The notes: a model not told the origin generated them from the letters alone. DNA of 36,763 nucleotides from Equibacterium sp963662035 (GCA_963662035.1 CAVLDO010000018.1:1-36763); one strand, 5' to 3'. Shown: positions 16,284-25,985, numbered from the stretch's first letter. Numbers and translations are program-made.

Positions 16284-17807
16284 TTATTCTGCAATTGCAA
16301 AATTTATCTTGAAATTGATTGTAGCGGTTGCACTCACTGTTGCTGCAGTGTATTTCACCACAATCTTAAAGGTGTCGATGTTCTTGCCGTTGACGCCTGC
16401 CATATCCGAATCGTAGAAGCCTACAAATGCTGTGTAGTCGTTGTAGAACTCTGCGAAATAGCTGCGGATGGCAGCTCCGGCCTCATCGGTGGTGCCGTAT
16501 TCGCACCACGCGCCGTTTGCATCAAACCAGCAGCCCATAATGCCGCCGCCGCTCTGGTTGACTGCAGTCTCACCCACGAAAGCCGAGCACTCGACCTGGC
16601 CGCCGGTTACAGCCGATGCGAACTGCGCCGCACTGATCTGGAATGCGTCTGCAAGAGTTTCGCTCAGATCAACTTGGCAGCCCTCGCTGGAGGTGACATT
16701 GAACACTGCGTCAACAGTCGCATCGTGCATCTTGCTCTCGTCCTCGGGAACTACTGTCTCGATGGCGGCGATGGAAGCCTTCACAGTCACCTTGTATGCC
16801 TTCATATTGTCGGGGTTGGCAAATGCGATGGCAGCCACACAGGTCTGGCCTGCGAGAGAGGCGTCGGGATACATGCAGAATGTCCAATAGCCGGCATCCT
16901 TGTTGACATCGATGCCGCAGCCTTCGCCCCAGCTCATCACGTCGCCCGCGATGCTGTACCAGAAGTTGGTGCCGGGGATTGCATATACGCTGCCGTCGGA
17001 GTTGATTGCATATACGGTAGCATCTGAAGCTGCGATTCCGATTGCGCTCTGGATTGCAGCCACGTCGATATCCTCGTCGATGGAGAATCCTTCGTAAGTG
17101 TCAACAAAGTCCACAGTGCGCTCGATGGTCTGCTCGCCTGCGATGGTGAGTTCCACAGCTCCTGCCTCTACAAAGTTGATGTGCCACTCGACATAGAACA
17201 GCCTGTCCTGGTCGGTCTCGGGATCGGTATAGTAGAAGAATTCGGTGAATGTCTCGGAACTACCGGCCTCGTGGCTGGCGCCGTCGTAGATGCCGAATTC
17301 GAACAGATCGGCGAGAATCTCATCTGTAGGACTCTCTTCTCCCCAGGTAGCCCGGCTTTCTGCGCACACCACCCAGCCGTTTGCATCACGGCCGTTCCAA
17401 TAGGTGAGTTTTGAGTCGGTACCCACCCAGTGGCCGAAGTTGTTGCAGGTGGAGGGGGTCATATTGAGATCTTCGTGGTCATTGCCGTTTGCAAGGCCGA
17501 ATTTGAGGGTGTTGTTCACCTGCGCAGTGGTACCGTCGGCTGCGGAGCCCTCGTATGTACCCATAGCGGTGTAGAACTCTATGTCGGTCATATCGAAGAA
17601 CTCGAGAATCTCGCTGCCGGGCATCTCTGCAATCGCATAATCGCTGCCAACGATAAAGTTGACATCGACCTTGACAGTCTTTTCAACAACTTCTTCATCC
17701 GTGTCTCCGCCGTCGGGGTCAGTTGGAATCACAGGTTTGTCTTCGGGGCAGGCCGTAAGGCAGAGGACTGCCGCGGCGAGCGTAAAGGGCATAAAAAACT
17801 TTTTCAT
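16284..17807 (-). CDS. surface lipoprotein with three DUF4859-like domains (SusE/F position)
   Basis: 507 residues. Lipoprotein signal LTAC (Cys20), an acidic linker, then three DUF4859-like repeats at about 42-212, 226-346 and 361-507. They share a pattern of beta-rich segments with a FW-aromatic centre and a conserved closing strand (KINFAIAE in the last). It sits directly behind susD, where SusE/SusF-type surface glycan-binding proteins are encoded, so a role in capturing the glycan at the cell surface is the best guess. Single copies of the same domain close two of the BACON lipoproteins and the CotH protein in this locus. Binding activity is inferred. Confidence 0.72.
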   Translation of the reverse strand: MKKFFMPFTLAAAVLCLTACPEDKPVIPTDPDGGDTDEEVVEKTVKVDVNFIVGSDYAIAEMPGSEILEFFDMTDIEFYTAMGTYEGSAADGTTAQVNNTLKFGLANGNDHEDLNMTPSTCNNFGHWVGTDSKLTYWNGRDANGWVVCAESRATWGEESPTDEILADLFEFGIYDGASHEAGSSETFTEFFYYTDPETDQDRLFYVEWHINFVEAGAVELTIAGEQTIERTVDFVDTYEGFSIDEDIDVAAIQSAIGIAASDATVYAINSDGSVYAIPGTNFWYSIAGDVMSWGEGCGIDVNKDAGYWTFCMYPDASLAGQTCVAAIAFANPDNMKAYKVTVKASIAAIETVVPEDESKMHDATVDAVFNVTSSEGCQVDLSETLADAFQISAAQFASAVTGGQVECSAFVGETAVNQSGGGIMGCWFDANGAWCEYGTTDEAGAAIRSYFAEFYNDYTAFVGFYDSDMAGVNGKNIDTFKIVVKYTAATVSATATINFKINFAIAE

Positions 17808-17850
17808 TTCGTAAGGTTTTAGTGTTGGTTTTATCTGTTGCTATTTGTCA

Positions 17851-19773
17851 CTATTCGTCGAGAGAATCCACAAAACCATAGTTCTGCGAGAGATTCTTGT
17901 TGGACTGCACAAAATCGGTGTAGATGGGGAACACGTTGTTGTGCCAGTCGCCCACAGCCATCTTGGTTTTGCGGCAGAACCAGGTCTTGCCGTTGTAGAC
18001 GTTGCGGCCGTCGCTCAGCATAAAGCGCTGCAGATCCTGACGGCGGTGGTGTTCGCCCACAAACTCCCAGGCGAGGTCGTCGAGCAGGCCGCCGAGCTCG
18101 ATTGTGGCGCTGTTGTCCTTGGTGTATTCGGTGAAAGAAGAGGGAGCCACCGTGCCGTCTGCGGCGTATGTAAAATCGGCATAGGGATTGGCCGATGTGC
18201 TCTTGCTGCACTCGCGCACGCCGTAGTCATATTTGCTGTCGCCGCGCAGGTCAGCGGCGGTGCGGACAGCCTTATCGGGGTTATTCTTGAATGCGCGCCT
18301 GCGCACCATTGTTACCCAGCCGGCAGCATCGCTGTCGCTGTAGCCCTCGATGCCGCCGGCGCGGAGCACCGTCTCGGCCATAATGAAGTATGCGTCGGAG
18401 AGGCGGTAGAAGCATACATCGTCGCCATAGGTACCGACGTTGCCTGCCACTATCTCCTGCTTCTTGAAGCGGGCGCCCTCAAAGTCATACGCGCCTGGAT
18501 TGTTGATGGAGTGCACCTCCACGGTGTACACCAGCGGATAGTTGCCGGCGGCGTGGCTGTGATCCTTGTGGCGGGAGTCGGCCGCAATCATTGCGTCGGT
18601 GAGCATATCCGCTCCCTTGTCGGAACGCTTCTGCTCAGCCTCGTAGATGGGGAATCCGTCAGATGCGTAATACTGCTGGCCAAAGGCCCAGGTGTCGGTG
18701 AGACGGGTGTCGTCGGGGTCGTAGGAGTGGATGAACTGGGGCACGGCGCAAGAGCCGTTCCAGGGAGAGCCGCTGAAGCCGAAAGCCTGTCCGCCGCGGC
18801 CCACGAAGCATTTGTTCACAAGATAGTTGTGCGATGCCTTGGCACCGTCCAAAGGGAGCACGAAGATCACCTCGGGGGCGGAGTTAAGATTGCAGCGGCT
18901 GTTGTCAAGATAATTCTCGGCCATGGTGTAACCGCCCTCGTCCACAACCATCTTGGCATATTGGAACGCCTTCTGATACCACTTGTTGCCGTTCTGGGCG
19001 TTGGTCACGAAAAACTCGCTGTCCCAGTTGCGGTTGGCGTTGGCATATTCGCCGGTCACCAGATTGGCGGCGGCATCCTTCTCGAAACCTCGGAGCCAGC
19101 TGTCATGCATCAGGAATATCTTGGAAGCCAGCATGCAGGCAGCATATTTGTTCATACGGCCATACTTCTTGGCGGTGGACATCAGAGGGACAATCTCCTC
19201 CACCTCCTTTGCCATAAAGTCCCAGACGTGCTCGGGAGCCGACTGCTGGGGCATATACCCGGACGCGCTGGAAACGGTGTAGTCGGTCTCCAGAGGGACG
19301 TTGCGCCACAGGTCAAACACTATGAAGTAGCACAGGGCGCGCACCGCGCGCACCTCGGCCGCTGTCTCAGGATCATTCTGTATGGTCTCGGTCTCAAGCA
19401 GCTGGTTGGCCTTCTCTATGGCGTTGTAGCAATAATACCACTCCTGATAGAGATGGGGAATGCCGGCATAGGGTTCGTTCTGATGCAGGTTGATGTACTG
19501 CGCGCCCCAGCCGCCGTAGGTGCGGTAAGGGGTCATAAGCAGGTCGCAGCTCTCTTCGTTGATGTCAAAGTAGCCCTCCCAGGCCCAATATGTAAAGCGG
19601 AGCTGGGCATAGAGGTTGCCCATCATATCCATTACCTCGTCATCGCTGCCCGAGAGGTTGTCGGGAGAGAGGTCGGAGTAAATATGCTCGTCAAGATTGG
19701 TGCAGGCTGTAGATCCTGCGAGGAGCGCTGCAGCCGCAAGCGAAGCGGCGAAAAATCTGTTCATTTTTTTCAT
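17851..19773 (-). CDS. SusD/RagB-family outer-membrane glycan-binding lipoprotein
   Basis: 640 residues. Lipoprotein signal STAC (Cys24), then the SusD-like N-terminal domain beginning NLDEHIYSDLSPDN, helical TPR-like segments with repeated aromatic residues, and the RagB/SusD C-terminal half (RLSDAYFIMAETVLRAGG, VTMVRRRAF). It forms the lid over the SusC channel and presents oligosaccharide or glycopeptide ligands for import. An unusually good AGGAG sequence about nine bases before the ATG at 19773 supports that start over an ATG three codons later. It lies 18 bases behind susC. Ligand inferred from locus context: arabinosylated plant glycans or glycopeptides. Confidence 0.93.
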   Translation of the reverse strand: MKKMNRFFAASLAAAALLAGSTACTNLDEHIYSDLSPDNLSGSDDEVMDMMGNLYAQLRFTYWAWEGYFDINEESCDLLMTPYRTYGGWGAQYINLHQNEPYAGIPHLYQEWYYCYNAIEKANQLLETETIQNDPETAAEVRAVRALCYFIVFDLWRNVPLETDYTVSSASGYMPQQSAPEHVWDFMAKEVEEIVPLMSTAKKYGRMNKYAACMLASKIFLMHDSWLRGFEKDAAANLVTGEYANANRNWDSEFFVTNAQNGNKWYQKAFQYAKMVVDEGGYTMAENYLDNSRCNLNSAPEVIFVLPLDGAKASHNYLVNKCFVGRGGQAFGFSGSPWNGSCAVPQFIHSYDPDDTRLTDTWAFGQQYYASDGFPIYEAEQKRSDKGADMLTDAMIAADSRHKDHSHAAGNYPLVYTVEVHSINNPGAYDFEGARFKKQEIVAGNVGTYGDDVCFYRLSDAYFIMAETVLRAGGIEGYSDSDAAGWVTMVRRRAFKNNPDKAVRTAADLRGDSKYDYGVRECSKSTSANPYADFTYAADGTVAPSSFTEYTKDNSATIELGGLLDDLAWEFVGEHHRRQDLQRFMLSDGRNVYNGKTWFCRKTKMAVGDWHNNVFPIYTDFVQSNKNLSQNYGFVDSLDE

Positions 19774-19791
19774 ATTGTTAAGCTCCTTTTA

Positions 19792-22700
19792 TTATTTGTT
19801 GCCGAATGTTATGTTCACACCAAGGGTGAAGGTGCGGATTGTCGGATACTTGTTGCGGTAGTCCACGCCGAATGCAAAGCGGCTGCTGGTGGACATTTCG
19901 GGGTCGATGCCCTGATATGCGGTGAGGCAGAAGATGTTCTCGCCGGAGATGAATACGCGGGCGTTGTCGAGATACTTGACGTTCTTGGTGTTGAACGTAT
20001 ATCCGAGGTTGAAGTTGTCAAGCTTGAGGTAGTCGCCGTCTTCCAGATAGTAGCTGACCGCCACGGGCTCCTGGCTCTTGGAGAGCTGGCTGCCGTAAAC
20101 GGGGCTGACTGCACTCTTGTAGCGGTTAAGACCGATATTCAGGTTCTCGTAGAACATTCTCTGGCAGTTGAAGATCTTGTAGCCGACCTGGCTGGAGAAC
20201 GAGAGGGTGAGGTCGAATCTCTTGTAGCGGAGAGTGTTGGCCCAGCCGAACGTAGCCTTGGGAACGCCGCTGCCCAGATACTGGCGGTATGCCGAGTCGG
20301 TGTCACGCATTCCGGAATTGAACACTTCACTCTCGCCGGTTGCGGGGTTCTCAATCATCCAGAGCCCCTTGGTGGCCTTCTTGCCGCTGAGGCCGGTGGA
20401 CTTGAGCATATAGAAGTCACCGAGCGCCCCGCCCTCGTATGTACGTTGTATGCACATGCTGGTGGGCTCCTCTGTCCAGGCTCCGTCGATATAGTTCTGA
20501 GTCTCGTAGAGATCGTTGGAGAGGTTTATGAGGCGGTTCTTGTTGTGAGAAACGGTAAATGTGGTGTTCCACTCGAAGTTGCGAGTTCTGACGGGGGTGC
20601 CGCCCAGCATCAGCTCGACTCCTTTGTTGGACATCGCACCCACGTTGGCGGTGGTTGTACCGTAAAGGTTCGGGGGAACGGGCACAGAATACTCCCAGAG
20701 CATATCGTTGGTGCGCTTGTAATATACATCCAGCGATCCGAAGAGACGGCCGCCCAGGAAGCCGAAGTCAACACCCGCGTTTATTTCCTGCGTGGTCTCC
20801 CACTTGAGGCTGGGGTTGGGGTTCTGGCTGGGGGTCAGCGAAGGCCGCCAGTTGCCGTCGGAAGTCACATAGTTGCCGTAGGCTGTGTCGTAGTTGTAGA
20901 TAAGCAGTGACATATATGGATCACTGGGGATGACGCCGGTCTTGCCGTAGCCCACGCGCAGCTTTAGGTTCTCCACCCAGCCGAGGCTCTTGATGAAGTC
21001 TTCGTTGGAGAGGGTCCAGCCGGCGCTGATGGCGGGGAAGAGGCCCCACTTGTTGCCCGCGCCAAACTTTGAGGAGCCCTCGTAGCGGAGAGTACCCAGC
21101 ACATTGAAGCGGTTGTCATAATTATAGGTGAAGCGTCCGAAGAAGCCGATCAGGGTAGACTCACTCTTGTAAGAAGAGACGCCGCCGTAGGTCTTGAGGG
21201 TCGTGGTCTTGTCGTCGCCGGTGCCGCTCTCTATGAGCTCTGCATAGCGGCCCGCCCCGAGGTTGTTGTAAAGATAGGCGTTGGTGGAGAATTCGGAGTT
21301 GGAGGCGCCGAAGCCGTCGCTAACCTCGTTCATCCAGCTGTAGCCCACCATACCGGAGAAGTGATGCTTGTCTGCGGCAAAGTCATACTGGGAGGTGAGT
21401 TCCAGCTGATCCTGCCTGTAAGCGCCCTCGCTCTTGCCGGCGTTGCCGTTCACGCTGCCCCAGCGGTTGCTCTGGTACTTCTCGGTGTTGTAATACTCAT
21501 TCACCGAATTGTTGCGGCGGGTGGAGAGCTGCAGGTTGGTTTTCCATCCCTTTATGGGCTCCACGGTGATGTTGCCGGTGAGGCGGGTGGACTCGATGCG
21601 GTAGTCGCCTGTGTGCTCGTTTATGTAGGGGACAGGGTTGTAATAATACAGAGGAGCGGTCTGCTCGTAATAGTCGTTTGCTGGATCGCCGTCAACATAG
21701 ATGGGGGCCGTCGGGTTGCGGATGACAGCCTGATGGTAGATAGTGTAGCTGTCCTGGTTGTCATTCTCGCTGAGAGTCTTGAGCATATTGAAGTTGACCC
21801 TGACCACATCGTTGAACAGATACTGGGTCAAGTCCATCTGAGCGCGCAGATCTTTGCTGTAGGAGCCTCTTATCACACCCTGATTGTCGCGGTAGGTGAT
21901 GTTGGCAGAATAGGCGCTGTGCTCGCCGCCCCCCTCAAGGGCGATGTTGTGGTTCTGCGCGATGCCGGTCTGCGAAACCTCGCTGAGCCAGTCGGTGGTG
22001 TAGCCCAGATCCTGGAATGCGGAATAAGTGGCCAGCTGCTCGGGGGTCATACTGCGCATATACTCGGCATCCATAAAGTCAACCCTCTTGGAGAAGTTGG
22101 AAATGGAGCCGTAGCCGTTGTAACTGATGTTGTAGTGGTCGCCCACCTTGCCGTTTTTGGTGGTGATGAGAATCACGCCGGCGGCGCCACGAGTACCGTA
22201 GATAGCTGCTGCGGATGCATCCTTAAGCACCGAAATCTCCTCGATGGACTCGGGAGCCACGGTGGAGAGGGAGCCCTCGATGCCGTCCACCAGAATCAGA
22301 GGGGTGTAGCCGCCCATAAGGGAGGTCACGCCGCGCAGCATAATTGTGGAGGAGGCTCTGGGGTCGCCGTTGCCCTTGGTTACATTCAGGCCGGCCACCT
22401 TGCCCTTGATGAGCTGGGCGGCATCGCCGATGTTGCCTGCGAGGAACTCTTCGCTCTTGACAGAAGCCACGGCGCTGGTGATATCACCCTTGCGCTGCGT
22501 GCCGTAACCGATCACAACCGCGTCGTTGAGCATCAGCAGGTCCTGCTCCAGAGTTATGTCCACCGTAGTGCGGGAGTCCAGCGCAACTTCAGTCTCCTTG
22601 AAGCCGATGGCGGAGATGGTGAGAGTCGCATTTGAAGGGACACCCGTAAGCTTGAAATAACCGTCCGCATCGGTGATGTTGCCGATGCCGGTCCCTTTTA

Positions 22701-22845
22701 CAAAAACGCCGGCACCTATTACAGGCTCGCCAAGATTATCCTTGACTGTACCCGAAACGGCAATGGCATTTTGGGCGAACGCCCCCACGGAAAAGAGGCC
22801 GAGGAGTGCGGTCACCAATAAAATACTGAATTTTTTCGTTAGCAT
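19792..22845 (-). CDS. SusC/RagA-family TonB-dependent transporter
   Basis: 1017 residues. Signal peptide (cut after VGAFA), carboxypeptidase-D-regulatory-like domain (about 28-102, with the typical VSGTVKDNLGEPVIGAGV start), TonB-linked motif VVIGYGTQ (110-117), plug domain (about 118-230, containing LILVDGIEG and VLKDASAAAIYGTRGAAGVI), then a 22-strand beta-barrel to the C-terminal TFTLGVNITF. No STN domain precedes it, so no anti-sigma signalling is expected. It imports ligand across the outer membrane together with the SusD protein. Transcribed from the promoter at 22885-22892, with the shared operator-like box upstream; the regulator gene ends 113 bases upstream on the same strand. Confidence 0.95.
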   Translation of the reverse strand: MLTKKFSILLVTALLGLFSVGAFAQNAIAVSGTVKDNLGEPVIGAGVFVKGTGIGNITDADGYFKLTGVPSNATLTISAIGFKETEVALDSRTTVDITLEQDLLMLNDAVVIGYGTQRKGDITSAVASVKSEEFLAGNIGDAAQLIKGKVAGLNVTKGNGDPRASSTIMLRGVTSLMGGYTPLILVDGIEGSLSTVAPESIEEISVLKDASAAAIYGTRGAAGVILITTKNGKVGDHYNISYNGYGSISNFSKRVDFMDAEYMRSMTPEQLATYSAFQDLGYTTDWLSEVSQTGIAQNHNIALEGGGEHSAYSANITYRDNQGVIRGSYSKDLRAQMDLTQYLFNDVVRVNFNMLKTLSENDNQDSYTIYHQAVIRNPTAPIYVDGDPANDYYEQTAPLYYYNPVPYINEHTGDYRIESTRLTGNITVEPIKGWKTNLQLSTRRNNSVNEYYNTEKYQSNRWGSVNGNAGKSEGAYRQDQLELTSQYDFAADKHHFSGMVGYSWMNEVSDGFGASNSEFSTNAYLYNNLGAGRYAELIESGTGDDKTTTLKTYGGVSSYKSESTLIGFFGRFTYNYDNRFNVLGTLRYEGSSKFGAGNKWGLFPAISAGWTLSNEDFIKSLGWVENLKLRVGYGKTGVIPSDPYMSLLIYNYDTAYGNYVTSDGNWRPSLTPSQNPNPSLKWETTQEINAGVDFGFLGGRLFGSLDVYYKRTNDMLWEYSVPVPPNLYGTTTANVGAMSNKGVELMLGGTPVRTRNFEWNTTFTVSHNKNRLINLSNDLYETQNYIDGAWTEEPTSMCIQRTYEGGALGDFYMLKSTGLSGKKATKGLWMIENPATGESEVFNSGMRDTDSAYRQYLGSGVPKATFGWANTLRYKRFDLTLSFSSQVGYKIFNCQRMFYENLNIGLNRYKSAVSPVYGSQLSKSQEPVAVSYYLEDGDYLKLDNFNLGYTFNTKNVKYLDNARVFISGENIFCLTAYQGIDPEMSTSSRFAFGVDYRNKYPTIRTFTLGVNITFGNK

Positions 22846-22884
22846 TTCGGTTAATATATTATTGCGTTAAACGTCAACTGCTAA

Positions 22885-22951
22885 CAAAATTAAATCTAAT
22901 TATCGGCAAGAAATATCAAAATTGTACAATCGTGTTTAGAAAGAGTCCAAA
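22885..22951 (-). promoter_or_regulatory. susC promoter with operator-like TTTGGACT box
   Basis: On the minus strand: TTTGGACT (22951-22944), 33 bases, CTTG (22910-22907), 14 bases, then the -7 box TAATTTTG (22892-22885). The same three elements at the same spacings precede GH127. No TTTG lies at -33, as expected for a promoter that needs an activator. Confidence 0.65.
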
Positions 22952-22958
22952 AACAATC

Positions 22959-25865
22959 TCAGCGCTTTTCACAGTGGGTTTTAAGCCAGTCGTGCGGGGT
23001 CATCCCGAACTGCGAGGAGAAACTTTTGGAGAAATAGCTGGGCGAGGCGAACCCCACCATATAGCAGATTTCGCTTATCGAATGATCCCCCTTTGCAAGG
23101 AGAGCGGCTGCTGCGTTGAGCCTGGTGTGGTTGATGAGATTGTTGGGGGTCTCGCCGCACAGCTCCTTGCACTTTGCAAAGAGGCCGCTGCGCGAGATCG
23201 CCATCTCCGCAGCCAGAAACTGCACCGACAGGTCGGGGTTGGCGAGATTTTCGCCGATTATCTTTTCCAGACGGGGCAGGAAGTCGTCGGCGGGGGTGAT
23301 GGCGGCCACGCCTGCGTCGGCAGTGTCGCAGGCATCCTTCTGGCTTATTTTCGCCTTCTTCTGCAGGGAGGTCACTATACCGCGCAGCATCTGGTGATTT
23401 TTCTCTATCACCGCTATTTCACTGCGTATTGCGACACTGCCCCGTGGCGACTCCTTCAGACGCTTGAGCTGCACCCCGATGCCCGTGACCGGGGCCTCGA
23501 GACGCTCTGCGATTGTGGCGGAGAGGGCCTGCCTGTCGTCGTCGAGCCGCTTCTCATAGATTTCCCACTCGCGCTTCTCGGTGCGGGCCGTGAGATAGCG
23601 CGACAGGGCATAGAGCACGGCTCCTATCATAATGAAATAAAGGGCAACCGCCCACTTGCTGCGCAGCGGGTGGGGCTTTACGGTAAAGGAGAGCCCCTCC
23701 CCTTCGCTGCTCCAGATGCCGCTGTTGTTGCAGGCGCGCACATACAGCCTGTAGCGCCCGGCGGGGAGGCGGTTGAAGTTAAGCTCTCCGCGGCCATCCA
23801 TCTCCCGCCAGTTGCGGTCCAGCCCCGCCAGGCGGTAGGTGTAACGCACCTTTTCCGGTGCCCAGTAGGTGAGGGCGGCAAAGTGGATGGAGATTTCCCT
23901 CAGACGCCAGGGCACCACAATCGGCTCCCCCTGGGAAAGCCCGAGCAGATCGCGGCTGACGCCGGCAGAAGAGGCATTAAAGCGGGTGAAAAGCACCTTG
24001 GGGGCGAACTCATTGTGCTTGACGGCTGTCGGCAGGAATGACAGAAAGCCGTCGGCCGAGCCTATGTATATGGTGCCGTCGCGCCCCACAAGCCCCGATG
24101 CAGGGAGGAACTGGCTGGAGAAAATACCGTCGCTGGCCCCGAAGAAGGTCGAACGCCCGGCATCTATGTCATATTGCACGAGGCTTGCGGCGGATGACAT
24201 CCAGATGCTGCGGCCGTCGCAGGCGGCAAAGTGAATGTCGGCATCTTCGAGCAGATTCCATCGCCGCTTCTCTCCGAAAATCGTCAGACCCCGCTCGGTC
24301 GAGACCATAACCCCCAGCGGAGAGTCGGCCAAGTGGTTTACCTGATTGCTGGGCAGGTAACCCTCCTGATAGGTGAGATGATCCCAGTCGCGCTCTGCGG
24401 TGTAGCGCCAAACGCCGTCGCCCGCCGTGGCGAACCATAGAGCCCCGCCTGCTGCGGCAAGGGCCGAAACCACCACCGATCCGACCTTTTTTACCAGCGT
24501 AAAGCGGTCTTCTGCGGCATCGTAGCGGCATATCGCGGAGGTAGTGCCGGCCCAGACGGTGCCTCGGGAATCCTCTATGAGAGAATAAACGCTGGGGAGA
24601 TTTTCCGAATAGGTCTTGAGAGTGCCGGAGCGCAGATTCAGCCGCAGCAGATGGCCGGTGTAGGTACCTATCCAAAGATTATCTCCCTGCAGCAGAAGGG
24701 CGTGTATGTTTTGCGATTGCAGCACTGCAGCTGCCGCAGCAGTGCATTTTACGCGAGCGGCGGTGTTGCCCGACGGGTCGTAGCGGAAGAGGCCGCCGTT
24801 TTCAGACCCTATATATATAGTGCCGTCATTTGCCCCGGCAAAGCAGCTCACAAGATAAGTCTCCTTGCCGGAGGTCATTGCAGAGAGGGAATGTTCCGCA
24901 AACTGCCCCACCCCGGGCGAGACATAATCCACTCCGCCGTAGAAAGTCCCGACCCACAGCCCCCCTTCGTGGTCTTTGATTATGGGATACACGAACTTGT
25001 TGGAGAGGGAGGCGGGTTCGCCTCGGTCGTTTGTATAGAGTTCCCTCTCCCCGGTGAGGGTGTTAATGCGCAGCAGGCCGTCGTCGCTGCCCACCAGAAA
25101 ACTCCAGTGAGAATCCTGCAGGATGGTGTGGATATGGTTGAACCCTTCGCAGTAAGGCACCTGGCAGGTCACCGTGGAGGTTGTAAGATCGGCGCGGTAG
25201 AGGCCGCTGTCCCAGGTTCCGAGCCACAACATTCCGTCACGATCCTGCGCAATGGCGCAGACGCGCGCGGGCGAGCAATCTTTATAGGAGAAGCCGGGGT
25301 CGGCAAAGGTTCCGGAGGCAAAGTTGAACACCAACAGCCCCTCGCCCGAAGTTTGGCTGCAGACCCAGAGGCGGCCGTCGTCGCTCACGAAGAGATTCTC
25401 TATGAAAATGCCGGGGAGATAGTGCGACAGCCCCCCGCCGTCGTAGCAGTAGAGCCCGTCGCTGAATGTTCCCAGCCAGATGGAGCCGCGCCCATCCTGC
25501 ACAATGGAGGTGACAATTGTCTGCGGCAGGATGTCCAGCGGGCAGAAGTCGCAGCCGTCGTAGCGGTATGCGCCGTCGTCGGTGCCGACCCACAGCTCCC
25601 CGCCGCGGGTCTGCATAAGAGCGTTGACATAGCGGCTGCTCCCTTCGCGCAGCTCATGCCGGATCATCTCCTGGCCGTCGAAGCTGTTGAGCCCCTCCGC
25701 CGTGCCTATCCAGATGATGCCGATGGAGTCCTGCAGCAGTGCGCGCACCGTGTTTGACGAGAGCCCCTCCTTGGAAGTATAGTGTCTGAACTTGTAATTC
25801 CCCGCCCCGAACGAAAAAACGGGGCAGAGGAACAGGAATACGATTATAGTCCATCTTTTTTGCAT
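22959..25865 (-). CDS. HTCS-derived one-component regulator (propeller, Y_Y_Y, TM, AraC HTH; no kinase)
   Basis: 968 residues. Signal peptide or anchor (1-21), about a dozen Reg_prop beta-propeller blades (WIGT-D-GL type) to about 615, Y_Y_Y domain (about 655-730), one membrane helix (738-756), a helical linker, and an AraC-type HTH (about 864-966, with SRSGLFAKCKELCGETP and ISEICYMVGFASPSYFSKSF). This is the sensor and output of a hybrid two-component system, but the HATPase and receiver domains are missing. The linker 783-838 still aligns with a HisKA dimerisation pair: IAERLEAPVT stands where kinases have ISHELRTPLT, so the phospho-acceptor His is Glu. Predicted to sense glycan in the periplasm and bind DNA directly, like SusR. 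It lies between its two putative target promoters. Confidence 0.88.
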   Translation of the reverse strand: MQKRWTIIVFLFLCPVFSFGAGNYKFRHYTSKEGLSSNTVRALLQDSIGIIWIGTAEGLNSFDGQEMIRHELREGSSRYVNALMQTRGGELWVGTDDGAYRYDGCDFCPLDILPQTIVTSIVQDGRGSIWLGTFSDGLYCYDGGGLSHYLPGIFIENLFVSDDGRLWVCSQTSGEGLLVFNFASGTFADPGFSYKDCSPARVCAIAQDRDGMLWLGTWDSGLYRADLTTSTVTCQVPYCEGFNHIHTILQDSHWSFLVGSDDGLLRINTLTGERELYTNDRGEPASLSNKFVYPIIKDHEGGLWVGTFYGGVDYVSPGVGQFAEHSLSAMTSGKETYLVSCFAGANDGTIYIGSENGGLFRYDPSGNTAARVKCTAAAAAVLQSQNIHALLLQGDNLWIGTYTGHLLRLNLRSGTLKTYSENLPSVYSLIEDSRGTVWAGTTSAICRYDAAEDRFTLVKKVGSVVVSALAAAGGALWFATAGDGVWRYTAERDWDHLTYQEGYLPSNQVNHLADSPLGVMVSTERGLTIFGEKRRWNLLEDADIHFAACDGRSIWMSSAASLVQYDIDAGRSTFFGASDGIFSSQFLPASGLVGRDGTIYIGSADGFLSFLPTAVKHNEFAPKVLFTRFNASSAGVSRDLLGLSQGEPIVVPWRLREISIHFAALTYWAPEKVRYTYRLAGLDRNWREMDGRGELNFNRLPAGRYRLYVRACNNSGIWSSEGEGLSFTVKPHPLRSKWAVALYFIMIGAVLYALSRYLTARTEKREWEIYEKRLDDDRQALSATIAERLEAPVTGIGVQLKRLKESPRGSVAIRSEIAVIEKNHQMLRGIVTSLQKKAKISQKDACDTADAGVAAITPADDFLPRLEKIIGENLANPDLSVQFLAAEMAISRSGLFAKCKELCGETPNNLINHTRLNAAAALLAKGDHSISEICYMVGFASPSYFSKSFSSQFGMTPHDWLKTHCEKR

Positions 25866-25887
25866 ACCTTAAAGTTATACCAAAATC

Positions 25888-25954
25888 TTTGGACTTTTTT
25901 ACAATACAATTGGATTTTCTTTTAAACGCTTGCAAAAGGCAATCTTTAAATTTG
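25888..25954 (+). promoter_or_regulatory. GH127-operon promoter with operator-like TTTGGACT box
   Basis: TTTGGACT (25888-25895), 33 bases, CTTG (25929-25932), 14 bases, then TAAATTTG (25947-25954). Spacings are identical to those at the susC promoter. A further shared block, ACRATTG, lies 10 bases after TTTGGACT in both. Predicted transcription start near 25961, a leader of about 25 bases. The box also sits just upstream of the regulator gene, so autoregulation is possible. Confidence 0.65.
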
Positions 25955-25985
25955 TAAAGAAGAAATAATCAAACACCGCATAATT

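Noticed and set aside
17845..20910. 1021-codon plus-strand ORF antisense to susD and susC
   Set aside because: A GC-rich shadow frame. The minus strand holds unmistakable SusD and SusC proteins across the same bases.
22959..25865. Regulator as an ordinary hybrid two-component system
   Set aside because: No N/G-box ATPase motifs and no receiver Asp/Lys pattern occur between the membrane helix and the AraC domain; the gap is only about 105 residues.
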